Source: JAYVJH01 sp043777595
GTDB lineage: Bacteria; Bacteroidota; Bacteroidia; Cytophagales; Spirosomataceae
Direction of reading: 5' to 3'
DNA length: 35,836 nucleotides
NCBI GenBank assembly: GCA_043777595.1
Contig: JAYWHT010000080.1
Span: 1 to 35,836, forward strand
The notes under the pieces are model-generated. The model was not told the origin of the DNA and made no database searches. It saw only the letters and a list, made by a program, of their open reading frames with translations. How positions within the stretch are numbered: the stretch's first letter is position 1; each line of letters starts with the position of its first letter. The translations under genes were made by a program, and so were the position numbers. Positions 28,298 through 35,579 of the stretch are shown here, one piece after another.

Positions 28298-29776
28298 ATG
28301 CCCTCTATTCACCTTATCTTTCCGCATCAACTTTACAAAAACATACAGCATATCCCCGAGGGTTCGGTTGTATATTTGGTAGAAGAATATTTGTTTTTTA
28401 AGTACTATAAATTTCACAAACAAAAAATACGCTTTCATAGAGCCAGTATGAGCGCATACAAAGCCTATTTGCTTGCTCAAAATTTTAGTGTAACCTACTT
28501 AGAATCTACCAGCCCTTTGAGTGATGTTCGGTTGTTGATTCAAGATTTGCATCAACGTCGTGCTACCCAAATATCGTACAGTGAAGTGTCCGACGATTGG
28601 TTACAACGTAGAATAACCTCAACTTGCCAAAAGCTAAATATTGCCGTTACTATCTTTCCGTCGCAGTTGTTTTTGAATACTGAACGAGACATACGAGATT
28701 TTTTTGCTGACAAAAAGCGGTACTCGCAAACAGATTTTTATGTTCATCAACGAAAAAAGCACAACGTTCTGTTAGAAGCCGACCAAAAGCCAGTCGGTGG
28801 TAAATGGACGTTCGACACTGACAATAGGCTCAAATATCCAAATGACAGAACCCCGCCTGTGTTTGCCTTGCCGTCTCAAAATAGTTTTTATCAAGAAGCT
28901 ACCGAGTATGTGTCAGCGCATTTTTCAGATAATTTTGGCGAGTTGTCCGACCATATAATTTACCCAACAACACACAAAGAAGCCGAAGTTTGGTTTGATG
29001 AGTTTTTAGAAACTCGATTTCATGAATTTGGTATTTATGAAGATGCAATCGTACAAAACGAATTACTGCTACATCATTCGCTACTTACGCCTGTGCTCAA
29101 CGTTGGGCTACTCATACCACTTGATGTGATACAAAAAGCGGTATCTTTTGCAGAAAATCACGGTGTGCCTATCAATAGTTTAGAGGGTTTTGTGCGGCAA
29201 ATCATGGGTTGGAGAGAGTTTATTCATGGTATGTATTTGATAAAAGGGGGCAAACAGCGAATCCAAAACTATTGGAAGTTCGACAAAAAAATTCCAGCCA
29301 GTTTTTATAATGGTACAACAGGCATAGCACCTATCGACGACTGTATTAAGAAAGTAACCAAGACGGCCTATAACCATCACATTGAGCGGTTGATGATTAT
29401 CAGTAATTTTATGTTGCTTTGCGAGTTCGACCCCGACGAGGTACACCGCTGGTTTATGGAGTTTTATATAGATGCTTACGACTGGGTAATGGTGCCAAAT
29501 GTATATGGCATGGGGCAGTTTGCCGATGGTGGCATTATGTGTACGAAGCCCTACATCAGTGGCTCAAATTATATATTTAAGATGAGCGACTATAAAAAAG
29601 GCGGAGAATGGGCCGATATTTGGGACGCACTCTTTTGGAGGTTTATGGACGTACACCGTAGTTTTTTCTTGAAAAACCCAAGATTGGGTATGCTCGTAAA
29701 AACGTATGACAAAATGAATGAAGACAAAAAAACATCACTTACTCGTACCGCTAACCGCTTTTTGGAAAGTCTGTGA
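28298..29776 (+). CDS. photolyase/cryptochrome-related protein (FeS-BCP/DPRP family) lacking cluster cysteines
   Basis: 492 aa from ATG 28298 (MPSIHLIFPHQLY). Family blocks: HLIFPHQL at the N-terminus, FHRASMSAYKAYL, a helical C-terminal FAD domain with EGFVRQIMGWREFIHGMY, CIKKVTKTAYNHHIERLMIISNFMLL, FYIDAYDWVMVPNVYGMGQFADGG and MCTKPYISGSNYIFKMSDYKKG. The family repairs (6-4) photoproducts with light and normally holds a [4Fe-4S] cluster through cysteines around MSDYCxxC...ACPFN. Here that segment reads MSDYKKGGEWADIWDALFWRF, with no cysteines. The cluster should be absent. It follows nuoB by 79 bp. Confidence 0.85.
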   Translation: MPSIHLIFPHQLYKNIQHIPEGSVVYLVEEYLFFKYYKFHKQKIRFHRASMSAYKAYLLAQNFSVTYLESTSPLSDVRLLIQDLHQRRATQISYSEVSDDWLQRRITSTCQKLNIAVTIFPSQLFLNTERDIRDFFADKKRYSQTDFYVHQRKKHNVLLEADQKPVGGKWTFDTDNRLKYPNDRTPPVFALPSQNSFYQEATEYVSAHFSDNFGELSDHIIYPTTHKEAEVWFDEFLETRFHEFGIYEDAIVQNELLLHHSLLTPVLNVGLLIPLDVIQKAVSFAENHGVPINSLEGFVRQIMGWREFIHGMYLIKGGKQRIQNYWKFDKKIPASFYNGTTGIAPIDDCIKKVTKTAYNHHIERLMIISNFMLLCEFDPDEVHRWFMEFYIDAYDWVMVPNVYGMGQFADGGIMCTKPYISGSNYIFKMSDYKKGGEWADIWDALFWRFMDVHRSFFLKNPRLGMLVKTYDKMNEDKKTSLTRTANRFLESL

Positions 29777-29817
29777 GTAGTGAATAGTGAAAAACGGATA
29801 ACGAAAAATGTTGTAAT
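29776..29817. repeat. dispersed repeat GTAGTGAATAGTGAAAAA (copy 3)
   Basis: AGTAGTGAATAGTGAAAAAC then GGATAACGAAAAATGTTGTAAT, starting at the photolyase stop codon. Matches the copy at 24812-24854 over about 35 bases. Confidence 0.65.
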
Positions 29818-29911
29818 TAGCTAATAATCAACTATCTAAAATAAATTGAAACCTTATTTGTATGTAATTACTCGTAGCTAAAAAATAAAATTTAATTCCT
29901 AAATTAACCTA

Positions 29912-30658
29912 ATGAAATTTAACAACAAAATAGTACTCATCACAGGTGCAGGCTCAGGTATTGGGCGAGGCACTGCGCTGGCATTTGCTCGTGAAGGCGC
30001 AACGGTCGTAGTGTCGGATATTAACGAAGCTGGTGGACACGAAACTGTCGAGATGATTGGCGAAACTGCGTTTTTTATCAAAGCCGATGTGTCTGACCCT
30101 GAGCAAGTTGAAAATCTGATTCGGCAAATTGTACTCAAATACAACCGTTTGGACGTTGCCATCAACAATGCTGGGGTGGGGGGCGTAATGGGCAAAATGC
30201 ACGAAATGCCGCTTCATCATTACAAAAAAGTGATGAACATAAACTTAGATGGTGTGTTTTATTGTTTGCAACACGAGCTACGACAGATGTTGGCGCAGGG
30301 CAGTGGGTGTATTGTCAATGTAGCCTCGGTGGCGGGGTTGCGGCCTTTGCCCAATAGTGCCGCTTATTCGGCATCTAAGCATGCAGTAGTAGGTTTGACC
30401 AAAACCGCTGCCCTCGAATATGCCCGCAAAAATATCAGAATCAACGCCGTTTGTCCAGTTTTTACACATTCGGCTATGGTTCAGGGTATGTTTGACGTTG
30501 CGCCAGAGTTAGAACAAAAACTACTCAAAGCTATTCCGATGGGTCGCTATGGCCAACCCGAAGACGTAGCGCAGGCTATTTTGTGGTTATGTTCAGACGA
30601 AAATAATTTTTTGACAGGTCACGCACTGCCCATAGATGGAGGAGGGGCGGCTATTTGA
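29912..30658 (+). CDS. SDR-family oxidoreductase
   Basis: 248 aa. Cofactor motif TGAGSGIGRG, acidic residue after the second strand (VVSDINEAGG, suggesting NAD(H) preference), NNAGVGG, IVNVASVAGLRPLPNSAAYSASKHAVVGLT with the Ser-Tyr-Lys triad, and the C-terminal NNFLTGHALPIDGGGAAI. It is a classical FabG-like SDR; the substrate is unknown. A strong bidirectional terminator follows 12 bp after the stop, marking the apparent edge of the chromosomal region before the mobile element. Confidence 0.88.
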   Translation: MKFNNKIVLITGAGSGIGRGTALAFAREGATVVVSDINEAGGHETVEMIGETAFFIKADVSDPEQVENLIRQIVLKYNRLDVAINNAGVGGVMGKMHEMPLHHYKKVMNINLDGVFYCLQHELRQMLAQGSGCIVNVASVAGLRPLPNSAAYSASKHAVVGLTKTAALEYARKNIRINAVCPVFTHSAMVQGMFDVAPELEQKLLKAIPMGRYGQPEDVAQAILWLCSDENNFLTGHALPIDGGGAAI

Positions 30659-30669
30659 GAAGTAATATT

Positions 30670-30718
30670 GAAAAGTAAGAGGTCGCTCAAAGCATCTTTG
30701 AGCGACCTCTTACTTTTC
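30670..30718. terminator. perfect 23-bp bidirectional terminator hairpin
   Basis: Arms 30670-30692 and 30696-30718 are exact complements around the loop CAT. The G/C-rich core GAGGTCGCTC is flanked by AAAAG and CTTTT. It lies after the SDR gene and before the converging toxin gene. Confidence 0.9.
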
Positions 30719-30906
30719 AGTGATCCCGCTGGGACTACATTAGTTTGTTACAATTATTTCAAAATCAGCACTTTGACAATATCAATTTTATAAGAGTACC
30801 CGACAATGTACCCTTGTAAACCATCTAATTAGCTATCTAAAATTATTAACACTCTGATAATCAAATAGTTATTGGTGTGCCCGATTCGTAAAAAGTGTAT
30901 CTTAAA

Positions 30907-31248
30907 TTATGAAGGCTCTAATTGATTCTTTATGATTTTGAGGAGTTCTTTTTTGTTGATGTTTGACTCCTCCGATTTGTCGAATATCGTTACCAAATAC
31001 ACAATGTCGCCCTCCGTTGTTTGCTCTACAAAATACGTTATTACTCTAAACCCTCCACTTTTGCCTCCGCCTTTGCTGGCTGTACCAAGTCGTATTTTAC
31101 GAAGCCCTGCTCCAAGTGGTATGCCATGCGTGTAGTCGGTCGTGAGTGTGTCTATCAGCAAATCAATGTCGTTTAGGAGCGTTCGATATTTGCGGCACAA
31201 ACGAGTTGTCTGCTTTTCAAATTCTGCAAGGGCGATAACCTTATTCAT
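30907..31248 (-). CDS. RelE/ParE-like type II toxin
   Basis: 113 aa. FEKQTTRLCRKYRTLLNDIDLLIDTL, then GIPLGAGLRKIRLGTASKGGGKSGGFRVITYF and DIVYLVTIFDKSEESNINKKELLKII match the COG4737-type RelE/HigB toxins. The KGGGKSGGxR loop carries basic residues typical of the ribosome-associated RNase active site. It would cleave mRNA on the ribosome when its antitoxin is lost. The start codon overlaps the antitoxin stop by 8 bp, the usual coupled arrangement with the antitoxin first. Confidence 0.85.
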   Translation of the reverse strand: MNKVIALAEFEKQTTRLCRKYRTLLNDIDLLIDTLTTDYTHGIPLGAGLRKIRLGTASKGGGKSGGFRVITYFVEQTTEGDIVYLVTIFDKSEESNINKKELLKIIKNQLEPS

Positions 31249-31468
31249 TGGCTAACTCCTCTCTCAATTCACTCAAAAACTCCCGTGCATCTCTACCCTG
31301 TTTTTTGCCGTCGAGTACCTGTTTCAAGTCTTGCAAACCCTCCACCAAAGACGAGAGGCACACCTGCACGTACTCATCGTTGTCTTTATTGATAAGTGCT
31401 ACCAACTCGTTCTTTACTTTTGCGGGCAACACTTTATACTGTTCGTAAATAATTTGTGCCGTATTCAT
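31241..31468 (-). CDS. antitoxin of the RelE-like pair
   Basis: 75 aa from ATG 31468 (MNTAQIIYEQYKVLP); a longer frame to 31525 is less likely. It is a small helical, charged protein ending in KKQGRDAREFLSELREELANE, the kind of C-terminal helix that wraps and blocks RelE toxins. No DNA-binding domain is obvious, so autoregulation may rest on the XRE gene 40 bp upstream. The assignment depends on position and size as much as on sequence. Confidence 0.75.
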   Translation of the reverse strand: MNTAQIIYEQYKVLPAKVKNELVALINKDNDEYVQVCLSSLVEGLQDLKQVLDGKKQGRDAREFLSELREELANE

Positions 31469-31508
31469 AGTCTCTATTTTGTTTATAAGTGTCGTATTGA
31501 CATTTAAT

Positions 31509-32168
31509 TTAATTATATCTCTCAAAATTATCTAAATAATAATCGTATGCATCTGAAATAGATTTTGGTAAATACTCGTTATAAACTGCATCTACCAAAC
31601 CAACAAATGAATATTCATCTAACTTATGAATCGCCTCTGCTATTTGCTCTTGGGACATAAATAAACTCAAATCTTCATTTTCTACTAATCTTGTCATTGA
31701 ACGTACCGACTGCCAAAGCCATTTTTCTACGCTCCCATTTTCTGAAAATTCGACAATTATATACTTTTCGTAGGATTCTTTTTTTGCAATGTTATTTTCC
31801 AAAGCACATTTTACAATACCATTCTCGATACCATCTTTTAAATTCCTAATCATTCTCAAAATAAAAACTTTCAAGTTACTTATTATCAAGTCTTTATCCT
31901 TAACCCTGTCCTCCAACTCCGCTACCCGTTTTTCTAAATCTGCTTCCCGTGTGCTATTCTTAACCGCCCCTACTTCAATACCCAACAACTCACTAACACC
32001 AACCCCCAACGTCTTAGCAATCTTTTGGAGTTGCTCAATGGTCAGTTTTTCGCCACGTGCCTCCAACCGAGAATAGTTAGATTGTTCTATACCAAGTTTT
32101 ACAGCTACCTCTAATTGTGTTAATCCCTTACTTACACGGGTGTTAGATATGTTCTTAGATAATTCCAT
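31509..32168 (-). CDS. XRE/CI-like repressor with coiled coil
   Basis: 219 aa from ATG 32168 (MELSKNISNTRVSKGLTQLEVAVKLGIEQSNYSRLEARGEKLT). The helix-turn-helix spans residues about 8-60. A heptad-rich coiled coil follows (DLEKRVAELEDRVKDKDLIISNLKVFIL) and then an unfamiliar C-terminal domain of about 100 residues. It is divergent from a small Cro-like gene, as in phage and integrative-element immunity regions, and the toxin-antitoxin genes follow in the same direction. Probably the master repressor of the element. It lacks an S24 peptidase domain, so induction must differ from LexA-like repressors. Confidence 0.8.
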   Translation of the reverse strand: MELSKNISNTRVSKGLTQLEVAVKLGIEQSNYSRLEARGEKLTIEQLQKIAKTLGVGVSELLGIEVGAVKNSTREADLEKRVAELEDRVKDKDLIISNLKVFILRMIRNLKDGIENGIVKCALENNIAKKESYEKYIIVEFSENGSVEKWLWQSVRSMTRLVENEDLSLFMSQEQIAEAIHKLDEYSFVGLVDAVYNEYLPKSISDAYDYYLDNFERYN

Positions 32169-32276
32169 ACGCAAAGTTATATACATTATATCAAAAATAA
32201 TATACAAAATATTTGCTATTTAATATATCATATACGATATTTGTATTCAAATAATGATATAAAAATATATAATTTT
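32169..32276. promoter_or_regulatory. divergent control region between repressor and Cro-like genes
   Basis: 108 bp, extremely AT-rich. Minus-strand -7 matches are TAACTTTG (32172-32179, three bases before the repressor ATG) and TATTTTTG (32192-32199). Imperfect palindromic words ATATACATTATATC, AATATACAAAATATT and ATATCATATACGATAT are spaced through it and are likely operator sites. Confidence 0.5.
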
Positions 32277-32483
32277 ATGAATAATCAAAAATCAAAAATC
32301 GCATTACTAATTGAGCAAGGCTCAAAATTGACATTTAAACCAAGTACAGAGTTTTATGAAATTGTGGCAATTAAACGTAAAAGGTGGGGCAAAATATACC
32401 GTGGTGAATCAGAACCGCTCCTTAGTGAGATAAACTCACTATCAAAATATTTTGAAATACCCACAGCAAATTTTTTTATTTAA
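32277..32483 (+). CDS. small Cro-like helix-turn-helix protein
   Basis: 68 aa from ATG 32277 (MNNQKSKIALLIEQGSKLTFKPSTEFYEIVAIKRKRWGKIYRGES). The pattern of a first helix, IAIKR-like turn and RGESEPLLSEINSLSKYFEIPTANFFI resembles the compact HTH proteins opposite the repressor in Bacteroidota integrative elements. It probably regulates the element's lysogeny-like switch or excision. A G/C-rich terminator follows 14 bp after its stop. Confidence 0.65.
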   Translation: MNNQKSKIALLIEQGSKLTFKPSTEFYEIVAIKRKRWGKIYRGESEPLLSEINSLSKYFEIPTANFFI

Positions 32484-32496
32484 ACCCACAAAAAAA

Positions 32497-32526
32497 GCCC
32501 GTGGACTGCTGAAACAGGCCACGGGC
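32497..32526 (+). terminator. terminator after the Cro-like gene
   Basis: GCCCGTGG (32497-32504) and CCACGGGC (32519-32526) with an inner CTG/CAG pair. Preceded by an A-run, giving U-tract potential on the minus strand only. Confidence 0.6.
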
Positions 32527-32563
32527 GTAATCGAATTATTAACATTTAAACAATCAAAGGTAA

Positions 32564-33769
32564 ATGAATCAAGACATAAATACAACAAAACGCCTCCATC
32601 ACTACCGCATGGAGGTATTTTTTCATTTGAGGTATTCAAAGAAAAACAAAGACCAAGGTACAGTTTATGTACGGGTAACGGTGGACGGCACACGTGCGCC
32701 TGAAAAGTCATTGAACATCAAACTCAATAAAAACGACTGGGACAATACCAAACAAAACATACGGCCAAACAACGCTCAATGTCAAGCCCTCAATGCACGT
32801 ATCAATCAAAGTAGGATAGACTTTGACGAAGCCTACAATGTCATCAAGCGTGGCAACAAGCCCGTTACTGCCAAACGCATTATGGCCGCCGTATTTAGCC
32901 CTAACGAAGACTTTGAAGCCTTTACGGTTATTGCCCACAAATACATCAAAGAAAAAGCCCTTACGCTATCTAAGCCGTCTGTTCGTAACCAGTACAAGTT
33001 TTTGAAATGTATCGAAGCCTACCACGTCCATAAAAACATAAAACGGCTTTACTTAAACGAATATAAGCGTACCGACTTTGTGGCCATGAACGAGTATTTT
33101 AAAACAAAGTACAAAACTGGCTACTCAAACAAAATAGCTACTTTTTTTAGGTCTGTTTTCAACTATGCACTTTCTCAAAAGTGGGTAGCCTACAACCCCT
33201 TGGTAGGTATAAAACTACCACGAGACGAAGAGTACATTACCACACACCTCACACAGGCCGAAGTAAAACAAATGCTCGCCTTAGATTTTGGCACTTTTGG
33301 CCTCAAATCTACAACGGCCAAAGCCATGGAGGAGGAGCGTGATATGTTTGTGTTTTGTTGTTATACGGGTATGCACCACGCTGACTACTCGGCCAAACAA
33401 TATAAAATCTTAGAACACAATGGCCGTGTATGGATAAAAGGATATAGAGAAAAAACAGCAAAAGGTTCAAAATCAAAACCTTACGAATTGCCCCTACACC
33501 AGATAGCTATTGATATTATAACCAAATATGGCAGTATTGATGCCTTACCAATCCGCAACAATGCCCAAAGAAACCAGAACCTCAAAATAGTGGCTGCGTA
33601 CGCAAAACTCAATATAAATCTCACTACCAAAATAGCCCGTAAAACCCTTGCCAACTATTGCCTAAACGACCTAAAAATGAGGCTCGAAAGTGTAGCAAGT
33701 GTGTTAGGCCATGAGAGTATAAAGTACGTCAAACACTATGCCAAAATTACAAGTAACAGTATTGACTAG
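32564..33769 (+). CDS. tyrosine recombinase (integrase) of a mobile element
   Basis: 401 aa. An arm-type DNA-binding N-terminus (EVFFHLRYSKKNKDQGTVYVRVTVDGTRAPEKSLNIKLNKNDWD), a SAM-like core-binding domain (YNKIATFFRSVFNYALSQKWVAYNPL) and the catalytic domain. The catalytic residues are partly atypical: the Arg I box reads YTGMHHADYS (His for Arg, as some Bacteroidota integrases also lack this Arg), the HxxR box reads KIARKT, while SVLGHESIKYVKHYAKI keeps the His and the nucleophile Tyr. It would integrate and excise the element that carries the repressor, toxin-antitoxin and replication genes. Confidence 0.9.
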   Translation: MNQDINTTKRLHHYRMEVFFHLRYSKKNKDQGTVYVRVTVDGTRAPEKSLNIKLNKNDWDNTKQNIRPNNAQCQALNARINQSRIDFDEAYNVIKRGNKPVTAKRIMAAVFSPNEDFEAFTVIAHKYIKEKALTLSKPSVRNQYKFLKCIEAYHVHKNIKRLYLNEYKRTDFVAMNEYFKTKYKTGYSNKIATFFRSVFNYALSQKWVAYNPLVGIKLPRDEEYITTHLTQAEVKQMLALDFGTFGLKSTTAKAMEEERDMFVFCCYTGMHHADYSAKQYKILEHNGRVWIKGYREKTAKGSKSKPYELPLHQIAIDIITKYGSIDALPIRNNAQRNQNLKIVAAYAKLNINLTTKIARKTLANYCLNDLKMRLESVASVLGHESIKYVKHYAKITSNSID

Positions 33770-33796
33770 GAAATGATTTTTAACTAAGCTAAAACC

Positions 33797-34000
33797 ATGC
33801 AAATACCCACACCCACCACGGAGGCCGAAATGCTCGAAGACCTCCCCAACGACCCCGACCGCCTCAAAGCGTATATCGGCATATTGGCCACTCAAATAGG
33901 TTGGTTGGCTGTAACCAACTGGCTCACGGCCAATATGCTACGAGAAACCGAAAACGCCCTACTCGACATACAAACCAAAGCCGCTACAAGCCGCTTATAA
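33797..34000 (+). CDS. small hypothetical protein of the mobile element
   Basis: 67 aa, MQIPTPTTEAEMLEDLPNDPDRLKAYIGILATQIGWLAVTNWLTANML. The acidic N-terminus is followed by an amphipathic helical region without a clear membrane helix. Not recognised. It follows the integrase by 27 bp and is closed by a terminator, so it could be a transcribed accessory gene. Confidence 0.55.
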   Translation: MQIPTPTTEAEMLEDLPNDPDRLKAYIGILATQIGWLAVTNWLTANMLRETENALLDIQTKAATSRL

Positions 34001-34010
34001 CAACAACAAA

Positions 34011-34038
34011 AAAGGGTAAGGACACCTCCTTATCCTTT
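34011..34038 (+). terminator. terminator after the small hypothetical gene
   Basis: AAAGGGTAAGGA, loop CACC, TCCTTATCCTTT: 12 bp with one G-T pair, followed by AT-rich sequence with T-runs. Confidence 0.7.
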
Positions 34039-34081
34039 AAAAATTTGCGTTTTTTAATAAAATTTTTAACAGTACAAATAT

Positions 34082-35248
34082 ATGAAACAATTACGAATAA
34101 ACGAAATAGAGGGCTTTTTATTTGGCCGATTTGAGGTAAGAGTAAACATCATAAACAACTCACTCGAAAGCCGCCTCAAAGGCAGTACAGAACCCTTTGA
34201 ACCAATAAACGAAAGCGACCTTAAATATAAGCTATTTAAGGAGGGATTTTCTAAGTTTGATGGTGAACTCAAAGCGATATTAGGCTCAAACATAGTAGCC
34301 AAATACGACCCGTTTAGAGAATACTTTGAGGGGCTACCGATTTGGAAAAATAACCAAACCGACCACATACAACATTTGAGTACGTTTGTAAAAACGACCG
34401 ACCAAAAATGGTTTGAGTTGATGTTTAAAAAAATGCTCGTTCGAGTTGTTTCACAGTCTTTGGGTACGCCTCAATTTAACAAACAATGTTTTACGTTTGT
34501 AGGCAAACAGGGCGATGGAAAAACGTCTTTTTTTGATTTTTTAGTGCCTAACAAACTCAAAACCTACTACAAAAAAAACTACGACTTTCACGGAGGGAGG
34601 CAGTCTAAGTTTTCGTTAGTACAAAACTTTCTGATAAATCTGGACGAACTGGCACAGTTTGACAAGAAAGACCTCAATAACGAATTTAAGGCTACGCTAT
34701 CAGAAAACTACGTTAAATACGCCCCTTTGTTTAGTAGTACGGAGGTATCGTTTGCACGGAGGGCATCTTTTGTAGCCACCACTAACGAGTGCGATTTTTT
34801 GAGTGATGCCACGGGGTCGGTACGCTGGGTAATATTTCAAGTGCTACAAATCAACCACGACAACGGAGGCGCAAATGGCTACGCCCAAATCAATATGGAT
34901 AACGTTTGGGCGCAAGCGTACAGCCTTTATAATGACGGTTTTAAGGCCGAACTCGACAATGACGACCTAAACCAAAACAGCCTAATGAATAGGCAATTTA
35001 TGCGTATATCGGGCGAAATGGAGGCCATAGCCAAACACTTCAAACCAAGTACCCAAAAAGAGCAAAACTCGGTATTTCATACGGCCAGTACTATTGAGAT
35101 GCGTTTGAAAGAAAAAGGCTACAATAAGCTATATGTAGGTAGAATTGGGGGCGGCCTAAAAATGTTAGGATTCCAAGTTACAAGCAAGTGGAACGGTGAT
35201 TTAAAATATACGGAAAAGGGTTTTTGGCTCGTAGAAGTCGATTTTTAG
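34082..35248 (+). CDS. VapE-domain replication helicase-like ATPase
   Basis: 388 aa. The Walker A GKQGDGKT spans residues 141-148; Walker B is FLINLDELAQF with Asp188-Glu189. A sensor-like block follows (SFARRASFVATTNECDFLSDATGSVRWVIF). This is the VapE/BT4734 family, superfamily 3-like AAA+ proteins that act in primase-helicase replication of phages, satellites and integrative elements. The start is an ATG just after an AT-rich spacer. The repeat field and a primase-like gene follow directly, consistent with an element replication module. Confidence 0.88.
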   Translation: MKQLRINEIEGFLFGRFEVRVNIINNSLESRLKGSTEPFEPINESDLKYKLFKEGFSKFDGELKAILGSNIVAKYDPFREYFEGLPIWKNNQTDHIQHLSTFVKTTDQKWFELMFKKMLVRVVSQSLGTPQFNKQCFTFVGKQGDGKTSFFDFLVPNKLKTYYKKNYDFHGGRQSKFSLVQNFLINLDELAQFDKKDLNNEFKATLSENYVKYAPLFSSTEVSFARRASFVATTNECDFLSDATGSVRWVIFQVLQINHDNGGANGYAQINMDNVWAQAYSLYNDGFKAELDNDDLNQNSLMNRQFMRISGEMEAIAKHFKPSTQKEQNSVFHTASTIEMRLKEKGYNKLYVGRIGGGLKMLGFQVTSKWNGDLKYTEKGFWLVEVDF

Positions 35249-35579
35249 TTACTCGGTTACTCGGTCTATTATAAGTTATTGATTATCAATATATTATAAC
35301 ACTAAAAACCGAGTAGGTAAGTAGTTACTCGGTCTTACTCGGTTACTCGGTTTTAGCCCTATTTTAGCCCTATTTTGACCAAAACCGAGTAAGTACCGAG
35401 TAACCGAGTAAGTGGGTATTTACTCGGTTTTTAGACACTTAAATAACTGATATACAAGTAGTTAAAAACGAACGAGTAACCGAGTAGGTAAAATCGAAAA
35501 ATTGCTCTACACCACACACACCAAAAAGCAAATATAAGATTGTATTATTCTAATATTCACCGATAGAAAAAAAAGCATT
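35249..35579. repeat. iteron-like field of TTACTCGGT / ACCGAGTAA repeats
   Basis: Within 331 bp there are about eleven copies of TACTCGGT or its complement in clusters on both strands: two at 35249-35264, one near 35311, three around 35332-35352, three inverted around 35384-35411, one near 35420 and one or two near 35472. An AT-rich block with ATTGAT-T-ATCAAT separates the first clusters. AGCCCTATTTT occurs twice in tandem near 35355. It has the look of a replication origin or a repressor-binding array between the helicase and primase genes. Confidence 0.75.

Noticed and set aside
30719..30906. Left attachment site of the mobile element
   Set aside because: No tRNA or duplicated core could be identified, and the right end of the element lies outside the window, so no att site can be supported.
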